Assembly (NCBI GenBank): GCA_900019385.1
Contig: FIZJ01000025.1
Coordinates: 1-64,000, forward strand
Source: an uncultured Clostridia bacterium
Lineage (GTDB): Bacteria; Bacillota; Limnochordia; Darwinibacteriales; DTU012
Direction: 5' to 3'
DNA: 64,000 nucleotides
The notes beneath the pieces were generated by a model, which was given only the letters and a program-made list of their open reading frames with translations, had not been told where the DNA came from and did no database searches. Numbering within the stretch: position 1 is the first letter of the stretch; each line of letters starts with the position of its first letter. Shown here piece by piece: positions 27,379 through 37,742 of the stretch. A program made the translations under genes and the position numbers.

Positions 27379-29463
27379 ATGACCTGGTCGATTGTATCAA
27401 TCATTGTTTCCTTTTTGGCGTTCGCGGTGGCCTTTTGGATGTATCAGTGGGTGAGCAAGCTGCCCACAACCAACAAGGAAATCGCCCGCGTCGGCGCCTT
27501 AATCCGCAATGGTGCCAAGACATTCTTGGTACGGGAATACAAGCTGCTGGCAATCTTTGTTGCTGTGGTCGCGGTATTGATATTCATTCTTTTGCCCCAG
27601 CCAATCTGGCATGAAGACAGCAGCATTTCCCGTAACTTGTTCACAGCCCTGGCATATGTAGCCGGTTCCATTTTTTCGGGCTTGGCTGGGTTGACTGGCA
27701 TGTTTGTGGCCACTATCGCCAACATGAAGAGTGCCGAGGCGGCCACCAAGGGCATCAGGCCTTCATTCATGGCCGGTTTCCGCGGCGGCGCGGTCATGGG
27801 CATGGCTGTGGTAGGATCCAGCTTGCTCGGCACTACGCTCGTGCTCATGCTTACCAAAGACGCATCCATGACCTTGGGTTTCAGCTTTGGCGCATCTTCG
27901 CTGGCTCTGTTCGCAAAGGCCGGCGGCGGTATTTTCACAAAAACCGCGGACATCAGTGCCGACCTTGTCGGCAAGGTTGAATTGGGTATTCCGGAAGACG
28001 ACCCCCGCAACCCGGCTGTTATCGCCGACAACGTTGGCGACAATGTCGGTGACGTTGCCGGTATGGGCGCCGACTTGTTCGACTCCCATGTGGCGAGCTT
28101 GTCGGCGGCCTTGGTGCTGGGCATGGCGATGGATGGCGGCGCCATCGGCATCAACACCAACATGGTGCTGTGCTACGCGGCGATTGGTTTGTTTGCTTCC
28201 ACAATCGGAGTTTTGCTGGCCCGGATTAACGAAGGCGGCGATCCTACCGGCGCTCTCAATACATCAACATATGTGACGACCGGTATCTTTGTGGTGCTGA
28301 CCGGACTGGCGACCTGGCTCTTTGGCTTCAACACGCTTTATTGGGTTGCGACGATCATCGGCCTGATTGTCGGTGTTGTGATTGGTATCGTTTCCGATTA
28401 CTTCACAAACGACCTGCGCCCACCGGTGCAGCGTGTTGCGAATGCGTCCAAATCAGGGCCGGCGTTCACTATCATTTCCGGTACCAGCTATGGTTTCTTA
28501 AGCGTCTTCCCAGCCTTGTTCGGGATTGCTCTGTCGGCGCTGTTGGCGTTCACTATCACTCAGAATATCGTTCCTGACAGCAATGTCGACTCACTCTTCG
28601 GAATCGCCATGGCGGCTGTGGGCATGCTCTCGATTGTGGCCATGATCATTTCCAACGACGCTTACGGCCCGATTGTCGACAACGCCCGCGGTTTGGTGGA
28701 GATGGGCAGCCTTGGCGAAGAAGCCCTCAAGATCACTGATGAACTGGATAGTGCCGGAAACACAGTCAAAGCTGTGACCAAAGGCTTTGCCATCAGTGCC
28801 GCTGGTTTGACGGTAATCGCTCTGTTGGGCGCCTTCCTGTCTGAGGCCAACGATATCCTGGCCAGCAGAGGCATGGAGCTGCTCGCAGGCTTTGATATCA
28901 TGAGCCCGACCGTATTCTTCGGCCTGATTGTCGGCGCAGCCATCCCGGCGGTGTTCTCCGCGATGCTGATGCTGGGTGTCGACCGCAACGCCGAGCGAAT
29001 GGTGGCGGAAATCCACCGTCAGTTCGATACGATCCCAGGTTTGAAAGAAGGCAAGCCTGGTGTCACGCCGGAGTATGACCGCTGCATCGATATTGCCACC
29101 GTGGGTGCGCTTAGGGAACTGATTCCCGCCGGTGTGATGGCTATCGCAGCCACTTTGGTGGTAGGGTTTATCGGCGGTATCGAGGCGATCGGCGGGTTCT
29201 TGGCGGGCAACATTGTCAGCGGCCTGCTCCTGGCCCTGTACATGAGCAACGCCGGCGGCTTGTGGGATAATGCCAAGAAGTATGTGGAGGCAGGCCACTT
29301 CGGCGGCAAGGGTTCCGATACCCATAAGGCGGCAGTGGTCGGCGACACAGTGGGCGATCCTTACAAAGACACAGCCGGGCCTTCGATCAATACCCAGATC
29401 ACCGTCTGTTCGCTGGTGGCGTCCATATGTGCTGGTTTGTTCATAGCCTTCTCACTGTTCTAG
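27379..29463 (+). CDS. hppA: Membrane-bound ion-translocating pyrophosphatase, predicted K+-independent H+-PPase
   Basis: DVGDNVGDVAGMGADLF-type motif (DNVGDNVGDVAGMGADLFDSHV); GNTVKAVTKG has Lys/Thr at the positions associated with K+ independence. Confidence 0.95.
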   Translation: MTWSIVSIIVSFLAFAVAFWMYQWVSKLPTTNKEIARVGALIRNGAKTFLVREYKLLAIFVAVVAVLIFILLPQPIWHEDSSISRNLFTALAYVAGSIFSGLAGLTGMFVATIANMKSAEAATKGIRPSFMAGFRGGAVMGMAVVGSSLLGTTLVLMLTKDASMTLGFSFGASSLALFAKAGGGIFTKTADISADLVGKVELGIPEDDPRNPAVIADNVGDNVGDVAGMGADLFDSHVASLSAALVLGMAMDGGAIGINTNMVLCYAAIGLFASTIGVLLARINEGGDPTGALNTSTYVTTGIFVVLTGLATWLFGFNTLYWVATIIGLIVGVVIGIVSDYFTNDLRPPVQRVANASKSGPAFTIISGTSYGFLSVFPALFGIALSALLAFTITQNIVPDSNVDSLFGIAMAAVGMLSIVAMIISNDAYGPIVDNARGLVEMGSLGEEALKITDELDSAGNTVKAVTKGFAISAAGLTVIALLGAFLSEANDILASRGMELLAGFDIMSPTVFFGLIVGAAIPAVFSAMLMLGVDRNAERMVAEIHRQFDTIPGLKEGKPGVTPEYDRCIDIATVGALRELIPAGVMAIAATLVVGFIGGIEAIGGFLAGNIVSGLLLALYMSNAGGLWDNAKKYVEAGHFGGKGSDTHKAAVVGDTVGDPYKDTAGPSINTQITVCSLVASICAGLFIAFSLF

Positions 29464-29484
29464 GCAATAGTCAAATCTGAGTTG

Positions 29485-29522
29485 AAAAAACCTCCCGCTG
29501 TCAAACAGAGGGAGGTTTTTTT
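29485..29522 (+). terminator. Rho-independent terminator of hppA
   Basis: AAAAAACCTCCC...GGGAGGTTTTTTT. Confidence 0.92.
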
Positions 29523-29574
29523 CATTACTCTGGTGAAACTGGAGAAAAGGCAGTGGGGAAAGGAGGCGCTTTAG

Positions 29575-30819
29575 ATGCCTAACCTCTACATACATTTCGA
29601 GTCAATTGAAGATCGGCGGGCATTTCTCCTGGAGATTCTGGAAATACCGGAGATCCTGCCTCGGAACAACTCTCCGAAAGCCCGCCAGGAAGCGGCTCGG
29701 CGCCAAAAGCAGCTTGACGCGTACATCGCCAGGCTGGAAGCGGGAAAAACAAGCAGTCCTTATTATAATCTGCACAAGCGCATCCACGGTGCCCGGATTC
29801 CCAGGAATATGGATACAGACGGATTGGAGCCTTGGAATGAGCTGGCGGTCTATGCCAAAGGATTCCGCCAAATCTATGCCCAAAACAGCTACCGGAAACG
29901 CCCCGGCAAGTGGCTCGTGGTCCAGTTTAGGGACAACTACACCGGCTGGCGGCGGTATGAATGGCTGCTGCGCCGGGTCCCCGATGACAAGCTTGGTGCC
30001 AGTACCCCAGCTCCGCTGTTGGTGTCGCTCCGCCGCAAGCTGGAGCAGGCAAGGCATATTCTTGGCACTGCCGGCGGGGGCAGGCTGAAGGCCGCGGAGC
30101 TGAACTTGGCTCTGGGGCTGCTCCAGAGTGTCAAAACGAGAAACCCCCGGTTGTTCAGGGGGGACAATTTGTACCTCTGGGAAGAATTGGCTTTTGCCTA
30201 TCTTGAACACAACAATCTGCAGAAAGCGGAGCACTGCCTGAGGGAAATGGCCGGTTTGATGCCCGGTTCCAGCGAGCCTTACATCAACTTGGGGGCTTTT
30301 TTTATCAGCGCAGGGATGATCAACCGGGCAATCAAGGCATATAAGGAAGGTTTGGCGGTCAATCCCAAGGACGAGCGCCTGTACTTTAACCTGGCAAGCC
30401 TGTATGCGGGCATCGGCGCGTACAGCAAGGCCGACGCTATGATGAACAAAGCCATTTTAAGCAACCCTGACCGGGGCATCAATTATATGTTCCGGGCTGA
30501 TCTGGCCATGGAACGGGGCCACTACGAAGCGGCAGTCCAAAACTACCGTCATGCGCTCGGCCTGCTGACAGGCGAGCCTTGGCAGGAGATCCGGAAAAGT
30601 TGTTATATGCAGATGGCCGTGGCGCTGATGCGTCTTGAGCGGTACGAGGAATGCGCCGAGGCTGCGTCTGAACTCCTCGCCATCAACCCTGATTTCCGAG
30701 ACGCATATGTGCTGTTGGCCCGCTGCTGCCGGGAACTGGGGAACCACGATTTGGCCAAATGGTATGCCAAAAAAGCTGAGCAGCTTTACCGCCGCCTGCG
30801 CGACCACGTGAACAGCTGA
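29575..30819 (+). CDS. TPR-repeat protein
   Basis: 414 aa; repeats such as SEPYINLGAFFISAGMINRAIKAYKEGLAVNPKDERLYFNLASLYAGIGAYSKADAMMNKAI. Confidence 0.8.
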   Translation: MPNLYIHFESIEDRRAFLLEILEIPEILPRNNSPKARQEAARRQKQLDAYIARLEAGKTSSPYYNLHKRIHGARIPRNMDTDGLEPWNELAVYAKGFRQIYAQNSYRKRPGKWLVVQFRDNYTGWRRYEWLLRRVPDDKLGASTPAPLLVSLRRKLEQARHILGTAGGGRLKAAELNLALGLLQSVKTRNPRLFRGDNLYLWEELAFAYLEHNNLQKAEHCLREMAGLMPGSSEPYINLGAFFISAGMINRAIKAYKEGLAVNPKDERLYFNLASLYAGIGAYSKADAMMNKAILSNPDRGINYMFRADLAMERGHYEAAVQNYRHALGLLTGEPWQEIRKSCYMQMAVALMRLERYEECAEAASELLAINPDFRDAYVLLARCCRELGNHDLAKWYAKKAEQLYRRLRDHVNS

Positions 30820-30844
30820 GTTTTTTCAACCATAGGTTTAGTCA

Positions 30845-30895
30845 ACTGTTGGTTGAGCCAACCGCCGTTTTCCAGCGGAATGGTAAACCAACAGT
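30845..30895. repeat. Inverted repeat 10 bp / 31-nt loop
   Basis: ACTGTTGGTT (30845-30854) and AACCAACAGT (30886-30895). Confidence 0.6.
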
Positions 30896-30907
30896 CGCTT
30901 GTGATCG

Positions 30908-31135
30908 GTGGAACAGCTGCGGGGCAAGATCAGCGGCAACGTGAAGGCCAAAAAGGCCGGCAAGGCGGAAATACAGATCAGCGGCGCCGGCGATATCAAT
31001 GCGGAGGGTGTGACCGCCCGGACTGCGGACATCAACTGCCGCGGCGCCTGCGACATTGTGCTGGGCAGAGTCATAGAGGTATCGATTGAGAAGCACAGCA
31101 GGCATTCGTCGATCCGAATCCTCGAGCGAGGATAA
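30908..31135 (+). CDS. Hypothetical small beta-solenoid-like protein
   Basis: 75 aa MEQLRGKISGNVKAKKAGKAEIQISGAGDINAEGVTARTADINCRGACDIVLGRV...; GTG start; weak resemblance to head-GIN/auto-adhesin repeats. Confidence 0.4.
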   Translation: MEQLRGKISGNVKAKKAGKAEIQISGAGDINAEGVTARTADINCRGACDIVLGRVIEVSIEKHSRHSSIRILERG

Positions 31136-31241
31136 GCTGTCAGCATACATATCTCAAGCCGCGGCCCAATATAAATAAAAAAGGGTATTGCCCGAAAACA
31201 TTGAAATATGTAGATACAAGAACCCAAGGGAGGTTAAGGCC

Positions 31242-31316
31242 ATGGCTTGGTACTGGTGGGTTGTGATTGTTGTGGTGGTGGCGATTATCGCTTACAGCTT
31301 GTTCAAGAACAAATAG
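31242..31316 (+). CDS. 24-aa single-TM microprotein
   Basis: MAWYWWVVIVVVVAIIAYSLFKNK*; RBS GGGAGG; followed by a terminator. Confidence 0.65.
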   Translation: MAWYWWVVIVVVVAIIAYSLFKNK

Positions 31317-31343
31317 TGTACTGGTTCAGGCAATGTGCTGTTT

Positions 31344-31376
31344 AAGAAACAGCCTGTGTGACGCAGGCTGTTTCTT
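31344..31376. terminator. Bidirectional terminator between convergent genes
   Basis: AAGAAACAGCCTG...CAGGCTGTTTCTT. Confidence 0.85.
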
Positions 31377-31385
31377 TGTCCGGCG

Positions 31386-32153
31386 TTAGCTGGCGAAGTA
31401 CTCCGACAGTGTGTAAATGCCAAAAACCACGCCGAAAATGATCGGCTGATGGATCAGATAGATCAACAGAGAATGGCGGCCGAGAAGCCTGATGATGCCT
31501 GTCCCGGGAAGATCGTTGATGCTCTTCAGCTCAGTGATCCTAAACCGCCGTGTGCCGCCGGGATATAAGGCCGATCCCAGCCAGATGCCGATCAGAATCA
31601 CACCGAACCAAGGAAAAAGCGGGTAATAGTCGGCCATCGCGATATGCTTTTCCCCGATCCCAAGCGGCAGCAGCCACCAGCTGTGGATGGAAAGATTTGC
31701 CAGCCACTTTGTCGCGGCTATGATCACTATGCCTAAGATGCCAGCCAAGCGCGGCCGCGGCAGAAACAGGGGCGCCAATATGACCGCAGTGCCGATCAAG
31801 TGCAGGATACCGAAAATGATCGGCGCGTCCAAGACAAAATAGACCACGGCCGAGACTGCTGCGGCGCAGGCCAATAGCTTCAACCCTCTTGCCGTAAACT
31901 TCTTCCAGATCCCGTCAGTGCCGTGCTGTCCCGCTGCCCGGGCGTAGCTAATGGAAAGGCAGACGCCGACGATCAGCTGGAATGATGAACCGATGGCCTG
32001 AGCGATGATTTGGGGGTTTTCGCCCAGGAGATCCCAGGGGACAAAATCAAAGTAGACCAAATCCCAGAACAGATGGTAAAGTACCATGGCGATGATGCTC
32101 AACCCCCTGAACAAATCAATCTCCGGAAACCGCTGTCGGCTGATAGTCAACAT
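31386..32153 (-). CDS. DUF1624/heparan-alpha-glucosaminide N-acetyltransferase-like membrane protein
   Basis: RFPEIDLFRGLSIIAMVLYHLFWDLVYF; start refined to ATG 32153 after GGAGG. Confidence 0.88.
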   Translation of the reverse strand: MLTISRQRFPEIDLFRGLSIIAMVLYHLFWDLVYFDFVPWDLLGENPQIIAQAIGSSFQLIVGVCLSISYARAAGQHGTDGIWKKFTARGLKLLACAAAVSAVVYFVLDAPIIFGILHLIGTAVILAPLFLPRPRLAGILGIVIIAATKWLANLSIHSWWLLPLGIGEKHIAMADYYPLFPWFGVILIGIWLGSALYPGGTRRFRITELKSINDLPGTGIIRLLGRHSLLIYLIHQPIIFGVVFGIYTLSEYFAS

Positions 32154-32306
32154 CTTCTCCTCCAATCGCTAAAACTAAGCCGCAGCCTTATTATATCAGG
32201 TTATTACCATTATGGAAATAACCAATCCAGCGGCAGGATTTGCTGTTGGAAAGTGGAAGTGAGACAGTAACACAGTCTGGCTTCAGACAGATGCGAGGGG
32301 AGAGAT

Positions 32307-35300
32307 ATGATTAAAAAAAACACAGCGCAGACAGGGATTGCCTTGGCGCTGCTGGTGGTGCTTTTGATCGGTTTTACTGTCTGGTCGTCGAATCACCGGG
32401 CAAATAAACCACTTCCTGCCGCAGAAGCCGGAGCAGAAATCACTCACGTCACTTCAGGTTTTATCGCCGCGGATCAGGCGGTGGCAGTCCGCTTCGCCAA
32501 TCCGCAAGTAAGCCCCAACGCGGTGGAAAAACCTTTAAGCCCAAATCCGTTCACCTTCACGCCGCATATCGATGGAAAAGCTTTCTGGCAAGATCCCCAG
32601 ACCCTGGTTTTTCAACCTTCGGCGCCCCTGTATGAGAAACAGTATTACCACGCCCGCCTGGATTTGAAGGAGACGCAGCTGGAGTTCCATTTTGCGACCA
32701 CAGGCCAAAATGTCCTTGCGGTAGGTGGGCTATTCGAGCTTGTCAGCGCCGGATCATCCCAAGAGGTGTATTTCTCCGGCACGGTGCAGCTTGCGGAAAA
32801 AGTCAGCGCGGAACTGTTGAAACAAGGGCTGAAGCTTGAGCTTGACGGAAAGTTCCTTAACTATGAACTGACTTCTGAAGACAATTACAGCTTCACTATC
32901 AAATCTCAGCCAATCGCCAGAAACCAATCGGATGACCGGAAATTGACCGTACTGATCGCCGCATCCCCTCTCAAGCTCGCTTCCGATATTAGGGAAACGT
33001 TTTACCTCACCGGTGTGGAATCGTCTTTTCGAGCTTTGCGGATTGAGGAAGAGAAGCTTGACCAGTTCTCCCAACTGCGGGTGATCTTCTCGGAGCCTCT
33101 CAACCCTAGGTTGGATTACCGGGGGTATGTGCACCTTACACCGAGTATTGACTGTCAAGTGGCCGTTGACGGAAACAGCTTGGTGATCAGCGGGCCTTTC
33201 CGCCCGCGGGAAATGTACCAGGTGCGGCTGTTTCCCGGCATCGAGAGCACATATGGGCAGAAACTGGCGGACACTGCCGATTTTGTCTGGGATGTATCGA
33301 TCTCCGACCGGAACCCGGTTGTGGAATTTGTGGATTCAGGGATGATTCTGCCCAGCACCAACGAAAAGAAGCTGGTGTTTAGGACCATCAACGTGGCAAG
33401 GCTGCGGCTGCAGGTCAAGAAGGTGAAAGAGGACAACCTAATCGCCTTTTTCGAGGAAAACTCCTACCGTCCCCACAGCTACTCCTATGATGATTACAAC
33501 CACTATGCGTTTCAGCGCCATGGGGAGATCATCGCCGATCAGATCGTGGAGATCGGCGATGAAGCCAACAAATGGATCCAGACCGAGCTGGACTTGAGCC
33601 GAATCATCAAAGACAATGATCCTGCTTTGTATGTGGTGCAGCTCGGTTTTGACGCGAACCAAGTGTTGTACCTGTCAGAGGAGTATCACGACTGGTACGG
33701 CGCAAGCTACCTCAACCAATACGGCAGGGCGGTCAAACATCTCCTGGTGAGCGACATCGGCATCACCGCCAGGCAGCTTGAGGATGAGCTTCATGTCTTC
33801 CTGACTGACATTGTGACAACCGAGCCGATCGCCGATGCAGTTGTGATGCTGAAAGACGCCGGCGGCAAGGTGATTCGCACCGCCTATTCCAACACATCGG
33901 GATGGGCTGTGCTGAACACGGACAGCACCGCCCGCTATGTGGAAGTGAGGACAGGTAATGACTTTGCCGTCATGAGTCTCGGCGCTTCCCTGGTCAACCA
34001 GTCGATTTTTGATATCGGCGGCGTTCAAAAGCAGGACGGAATCAACGCCTTTATTTACACAGAACGGGGTGTCTACCGCCCCGGCGAGGCAGTCCATCTC
34101 GCCGCCATAGTCCGCAACGACCAGGATACATTCCCGGATCGGCACCCGGTGACGCTAAGAGTGTACAACCCCTTGGAGCGCCTAGTGTATGAGGCGGTGG
34201 ACAACAGTGGTTCTGACGGCTTCTACGCCTTCGAGTTCCAAACAGACACCGATGCCCCTACGGGCATCTGGACAGCGGTCCTGGATGTGGGCGGCAGGTT
34301 GTTCACCCACGAAATCCGGGTCGAGACAATCGTCCCCTACCGGATAGAGGTGGCGGTCGAACCGGAAAAAGAGCGGCTTTCAGCCGACGATCAGCTTCTG
34401 CCGTTCGCTATCAGCTCCCAGTACTTGTTTGGAGCGCCGGGGAGCGGGCTGGAAAGCGAAACCACTGTGACACTGGAGCCGTATCCGATGACTTTCGCCG
34501 GATACTCCGGCTTCACCTTTGACAACCCGGCACTGGATTTCAAGCCTTTGATCAGCAATGTCCACACTACAGTCCTTGATGAAAACGGCAGGGCGAAACT
34601 TGTGTGGCACAAGCCCGAATTCGGGCCGGTGCCCTCGGCTTTGCGCCTGCGCATAGACACAAAAGTGCTGGAGGCAGGCGGAAGAGCGGTTCCGGCTGTG
34701 AGGCTGATTCCTGTTGAGCATTATCCCAGCTACGTTGGAATTATGGAACTGGAAGAGGCCGAGGTGGCCATGGGGCAGAAAACAAAATTCGTCATCGCTC
34801 ATGTCAGCGCCACCGGCGATCCGATCCCCGATTCCCAGCTTGAGTACAAGTTCTACCACTCACGCCAGTACTGGTGGTGGGAATACGGCAGCTTCGACAG
34901 TTTCCGCCGCTACTACAAAACCAGCGAACACACGGAAGTGCTGGAACAAGGTACTGTCGTCACCAACCAGGCAGGCCTGGCTGAGCTGGAGATTGCTGTG
35001 CGGGATTATGGCGAAGTGCTGCTGGAGGTCACAGACCCCAAAGGCGGGCACAGCGCAGGATACTTCTTCCGTTCATATTGGTGGGCGAGCGGCGATCAGA
35101 AACAGAGCGCCGATATCGTGCTGCTGAAACTGGACAAGGCCCAGTACCTGCCCGGCGAAACAGCCAAGGTTTCCCTCAGTACACCAGCCCGGGGCCGGAT
35201 GCTGGTGACTGTGGAGAAAGAGGGCCGGATTCTCCATCAAAGCTGGTTGGAACTGACATCCAACGAGACATCTTTCGAGATTGATGTGAAGCAGGAATAT

Positions 35301-37742
35301 ATACCCAATGCTTATTTGTCCGTAGTGATCTACCAGCCCTACGGCGGCATGGACAATGATCTGCCTTTGCGGATGTACGGTGTCGTCCCTCTTTATGTGA
35401 CCAGCGAAGGCGCCCAGATCGAGCTGAACCTCGCCGTCCCGGAGACGGTGAGGCCGGAAGAAGAGTTCATACTCAAAGTGCAAACCGCCGACGGCGAGCC
35501 CTGCCAGTTCACTGTGGCAGTTGTGGACGAGGGTTTGCTGAACATCACCGGCTATGCTACGCCGGACCCCTTAGGGTTCTTCTTTGCCAAACAGAGGCTG
35601 CTTTCCAAAGCCTATGACAACTTCGCCGACATCATTAATCTGACATACGGATACATCCACAATCACTTAAGCATCGGCGGCGACGGCGCTCCCGACTACC
35701 GGCAGCTGCAGGTTCCCAAGGAGGATCCCGGCCAGTTTGAAACTGTAAGCCTGTTCTACGGCCCGTTCTCCACCGATGCCGGCGGTTATGCGGAAGTGCC
35801 GATCAAGCTGCCCAACTACATCGGCAGTGTGCGGATCATGGTTGTGGCCGCCAGCAAGGGACGCTACGGCAGTGCTGAAAAGCAGGCTGCCGTCAAGGCG
35901 CCGGTGATGGTGATGCCGACTCTGCCGCGGGTTTTGGGCCCCGAGGACCGGATTCGGGTTCCCGTCACAGTATTCACCATGGAGGAAGGCTTGGGAGAGA
36001 TTGATGTCCACCTCGATGTTTCCGGCCCGGCGGAGATCATCGGCCCGGATACACTCGTTGTCGATCCGGGGAGCCGGGATCGGACAGATGTTTTCTTTGA
36101 ACTGGCGGCAGCCGGTACGGTGGGCACGGTGGAGATCACTGTCTCTGCCTCTTCCAGGCTGCAGGGTTATACCAACCGGTCGACGGCACTGATTCCGGTT
36201 CGGCCGGACAACCCTTATATATATCTAGTGGATGAACAGATGGTGGATCCAGGCGAAACAGTCGTCTTCGCCATCCCCGAGCGGGGCGTGCCCGGAACCG
36301 ACGCAACCCGCCTGGTGGTGTCAAGTGTGCGTGGGCTGAACCTGAACCACCGCCTGCAGTGGCTGATTCGATATCCATATGGGTGCATCGAGCAGATTAC
36401 CTCCGGAGTGTTCCCCCAGCTGTACCTGGCGGATCTCTATCCGGTGAGCAAGGAAGAGCTTATGGAGATCGACGGCAATATCAACGGGGTGATTGCGGCC
36501 TATTCCCGTTATCAGCTGGTGAACGGCGCTTTTGCCTATTGGCCTGACTCAAGCGCCGCCGACCACTGGGCCACCAACTATGCCGGCCACTTCCTGCTGG
36601 AAGCCAAGGCCAAAGGGTACCATGTACCGGCGCAGATGTTGGAGCGCTGGATCAGGTATCAGGCCGAGGCGGCCAAAGCCAATGCCGGAACGCAGCTTAC
36701 TAGGGCATACCGCCTCTATCTTTTGGCTCTGGCGGATGCACCTGTGCTGAGCGCCATGAACTATATGCGCGAGAGTGAACTGGACAAACTGGACAATACT
36801 GCCAGGTTCTACCTGGGCGGCGCTTACTACCTGATGGGTTATAAGCAGATTGGAGAATCCATCCTGGCTGGCGCCGACATATCTGCGCCTGAATATGTGG
36901 AATTCGGCGGCACTTATGGATCCACGCTGCGGGATCAGGCGATCATGCTGGATATCCTCACCTTGGTCAGGGACTTCGAGCGGGGCAGTGCGCTGTACAA
37001 CCAGATCGCCGAAGCAGTTTCATCGCCAAGGTGGTATTCAACTCAGACCACCGGTTACGCACTCTTGGCTCTGGCCAAATATGTGGCAGCCGTCAAGACT
37101 GTGGAAACTGAGCTGACCGGCATTGTCACCTTTGCGGATCAAAGCCGGTTGGAACTTGTGGTTTCGGATCTGGTTGGATTGGTAGGTCTTGACCCTCAAG
37201 ACGGAGGTGGGCGGATCAGCTTCACCAACACCGCTTCGGTACCGGTGTTCGCAGCTTTGGAGTGGGAAGGGATTCCCAAGCGGGGCGAACTTGAGCCTGA
37301 AGCGAAGAATCTGATTCTGAAAACAGATTATTATGATCAATGGGGCAACCCCGTTGATATTTCCAGACTCACCCAAGGCGACACCTTCTATGCTGTCTTC
37401 CATGTCGACCATGAAGCTGACATGGACATTTACGAACTGGCGTTGGTGCAGGTGCTGCCGGCGGGATGGGAAATCGAGAACCTGCGAGTGACCCAGGGCA
37501 CTCTGCCCCTGTGGACTGAGAGGTTCAACCTTGGGCATGAAGAGTATGTGGACATCCGCGACGACCGGATCATGTGGTTCTTCGACCGGATGCAGTGGGA
37601 TCCGGGCTACGACTTCATTGTCAAGATCAATGCCGTCACCGTCGGCCAGTTTTACCTCCCGCCGACGTTGTTGGAGGCTATGTACAACAACGATTACAAA
37701 GTCACCACCTCGGGCCAGGCAGTTGAGGTCGTGCCCAGATGA
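32307..37742 (+). CDS. Bacterial alpha-2-macroglobulin with thioester motif
   Basis: 1811 aa; N-terminal TM anchor; MG-domain pattern; GCIEQ thioester motif at about 36382-36396; 4-bp overlap with pbpC. Confidence 0.95.
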   Translation: MIKKNTAQTGIALALLVVLLIGFTVWSSNHRANKPLPAAEAGAEITHVTSGFIAADQAVAVRFANPQVSPNAVEKPLSPNPFTFTPHIDGKAFWQDPQTLVFQPSAPLYEKQYYHARLDLKETQLEFHFATTGQNVLAVGGLFELVSAGSSQEVYFSGTVQLAEKVSAELLKQGLKLELDGKFLNYELTSEDNYSFTIKSQPIARNQSDDRKLTVLIAASPLKLASDIRETFYLTGVESSFRALRIEEEKLDQFSQLRVIFSEPLNPRLDYRGYVHLTPSIDCQVAVDGNSLVISGPFRPREMYQVRLFPGIESTYGQKLADTADFVWDVSISDRNPVVEFVDSGMILPSTNEKKLVFRTINVARLRLQVKKVKEDNLIAFFEENSYRPHSYSYDDYNHYAFQRHGEIIADQIVEIGDEANKWIQTELDLSRIIKDNDPALYVVQLGFDANQVLYLSEEYHDWYGASYLNQYGRAVKHLLVSDIGITARQLEDELHVFLTDIVTTEPIADAVVMLKDAGGKVIRTAYSNTSGWAVLNTDSTARYVEVRTGNDFAVMSLGASLVNQSIFDIGGVQKQDGINAFIYTERGVYRPGEAVHLAAIVRNDQDTFPDRHPVTLRVYNPLERLVYEAVDNSGSDGFYAFEFQTDTDAPTGIWTAVLDVGGRLFTHEIRVETIVPYRIEVAVEPEKERLSADDQLLPFAISSQYLFGAPGSGLESETTVTLEPYPMTFAGYSGFTFDNPALDFKPLISNVHTTVLDENGRAKLVWHKPEFGPVPSALRLRIDTKVLEAGGRAVPAVRLIPVEHYPSYVGIMELEEAEVAMGQKTKFVIAHVSATGDPIPDSQLEYKFYHSRQYWWWEYGSFDSFRRYYKTSEHTEVLEQGTVVTNQAGLAELEIAVRDYGEVLLEVTDPKGGHSAGYFFRSYWWASGDQKQSADIVLLKLDKAQYLPGETAKVSLSTPARGRMLVTVEKEGRILHQSWLELTSNETSFEIDVKQEYIPNAYLSVVIYQPYGGMDNDLPLRMYGVVPLYVTSEGAQIELNLAVPETVRPEEEFILKVQTADGEPCQFTVAVVDEGLLNITGYATPDPLGFFFAKQRLLSKAYDNFADIINLTYGYIHNHLSIGGDGAPDYRQLQVPKEDPGQFETVSLFYGPFSTDAGGYAEVPIKLPNYIGSVRIMVVAASKGRYGSAEKQAAVKAPVMVMPTLPRVLGPEDRIRVPVTVFTMEEGLGEIDVHLDVSGPAEIIGPDTLVVDPGSRDRTDVFFELAAAGTVGTVEITVSASSRLQGYTNRSTALIPVRPDNPYIYLVDEQMVDPGETVVFAIPERGVPGTDATRLVVSSVRGLNLNHRLQWLIRYPYGCIEQITSGVFPQLYLADLYPVSKEELMEIDGNINGVIAAYSRYQLVNGAFAYWPDSSAADHWATNYAGHFLLEAKAKGYHVPAQMLERWIRYQAEAAKANAGTQLTRAYRLYLLALADAPVLSAMNYMRESELDKLDNTARFYLGGAYYLMGYKQIGESILAGADISAPEYVEFGGTYGSTLRDQAIMLDILTLVRDFERGSALYNQIAEAVSSPRWYSTQTTGYALLALAKYVAAVKTVETELTGIVTFADQSRLELVVSDLVGLVGLDPQDGGGRISFTNTASVPVFAALEWEGIPKRGELEPEAKNLILKTDYYDQWGNPVDISRLTQGDTFYAVFHVDHEADMDIYELALVQVLPAGWEIENLRVTQGTLPLWTERFNLGHEEYVDIRDDRIMWFFDRMQWDPGYDFIVKINAVTVGQFYLPPTLLEAMYNNDYKVTTSGQAVEVVPR

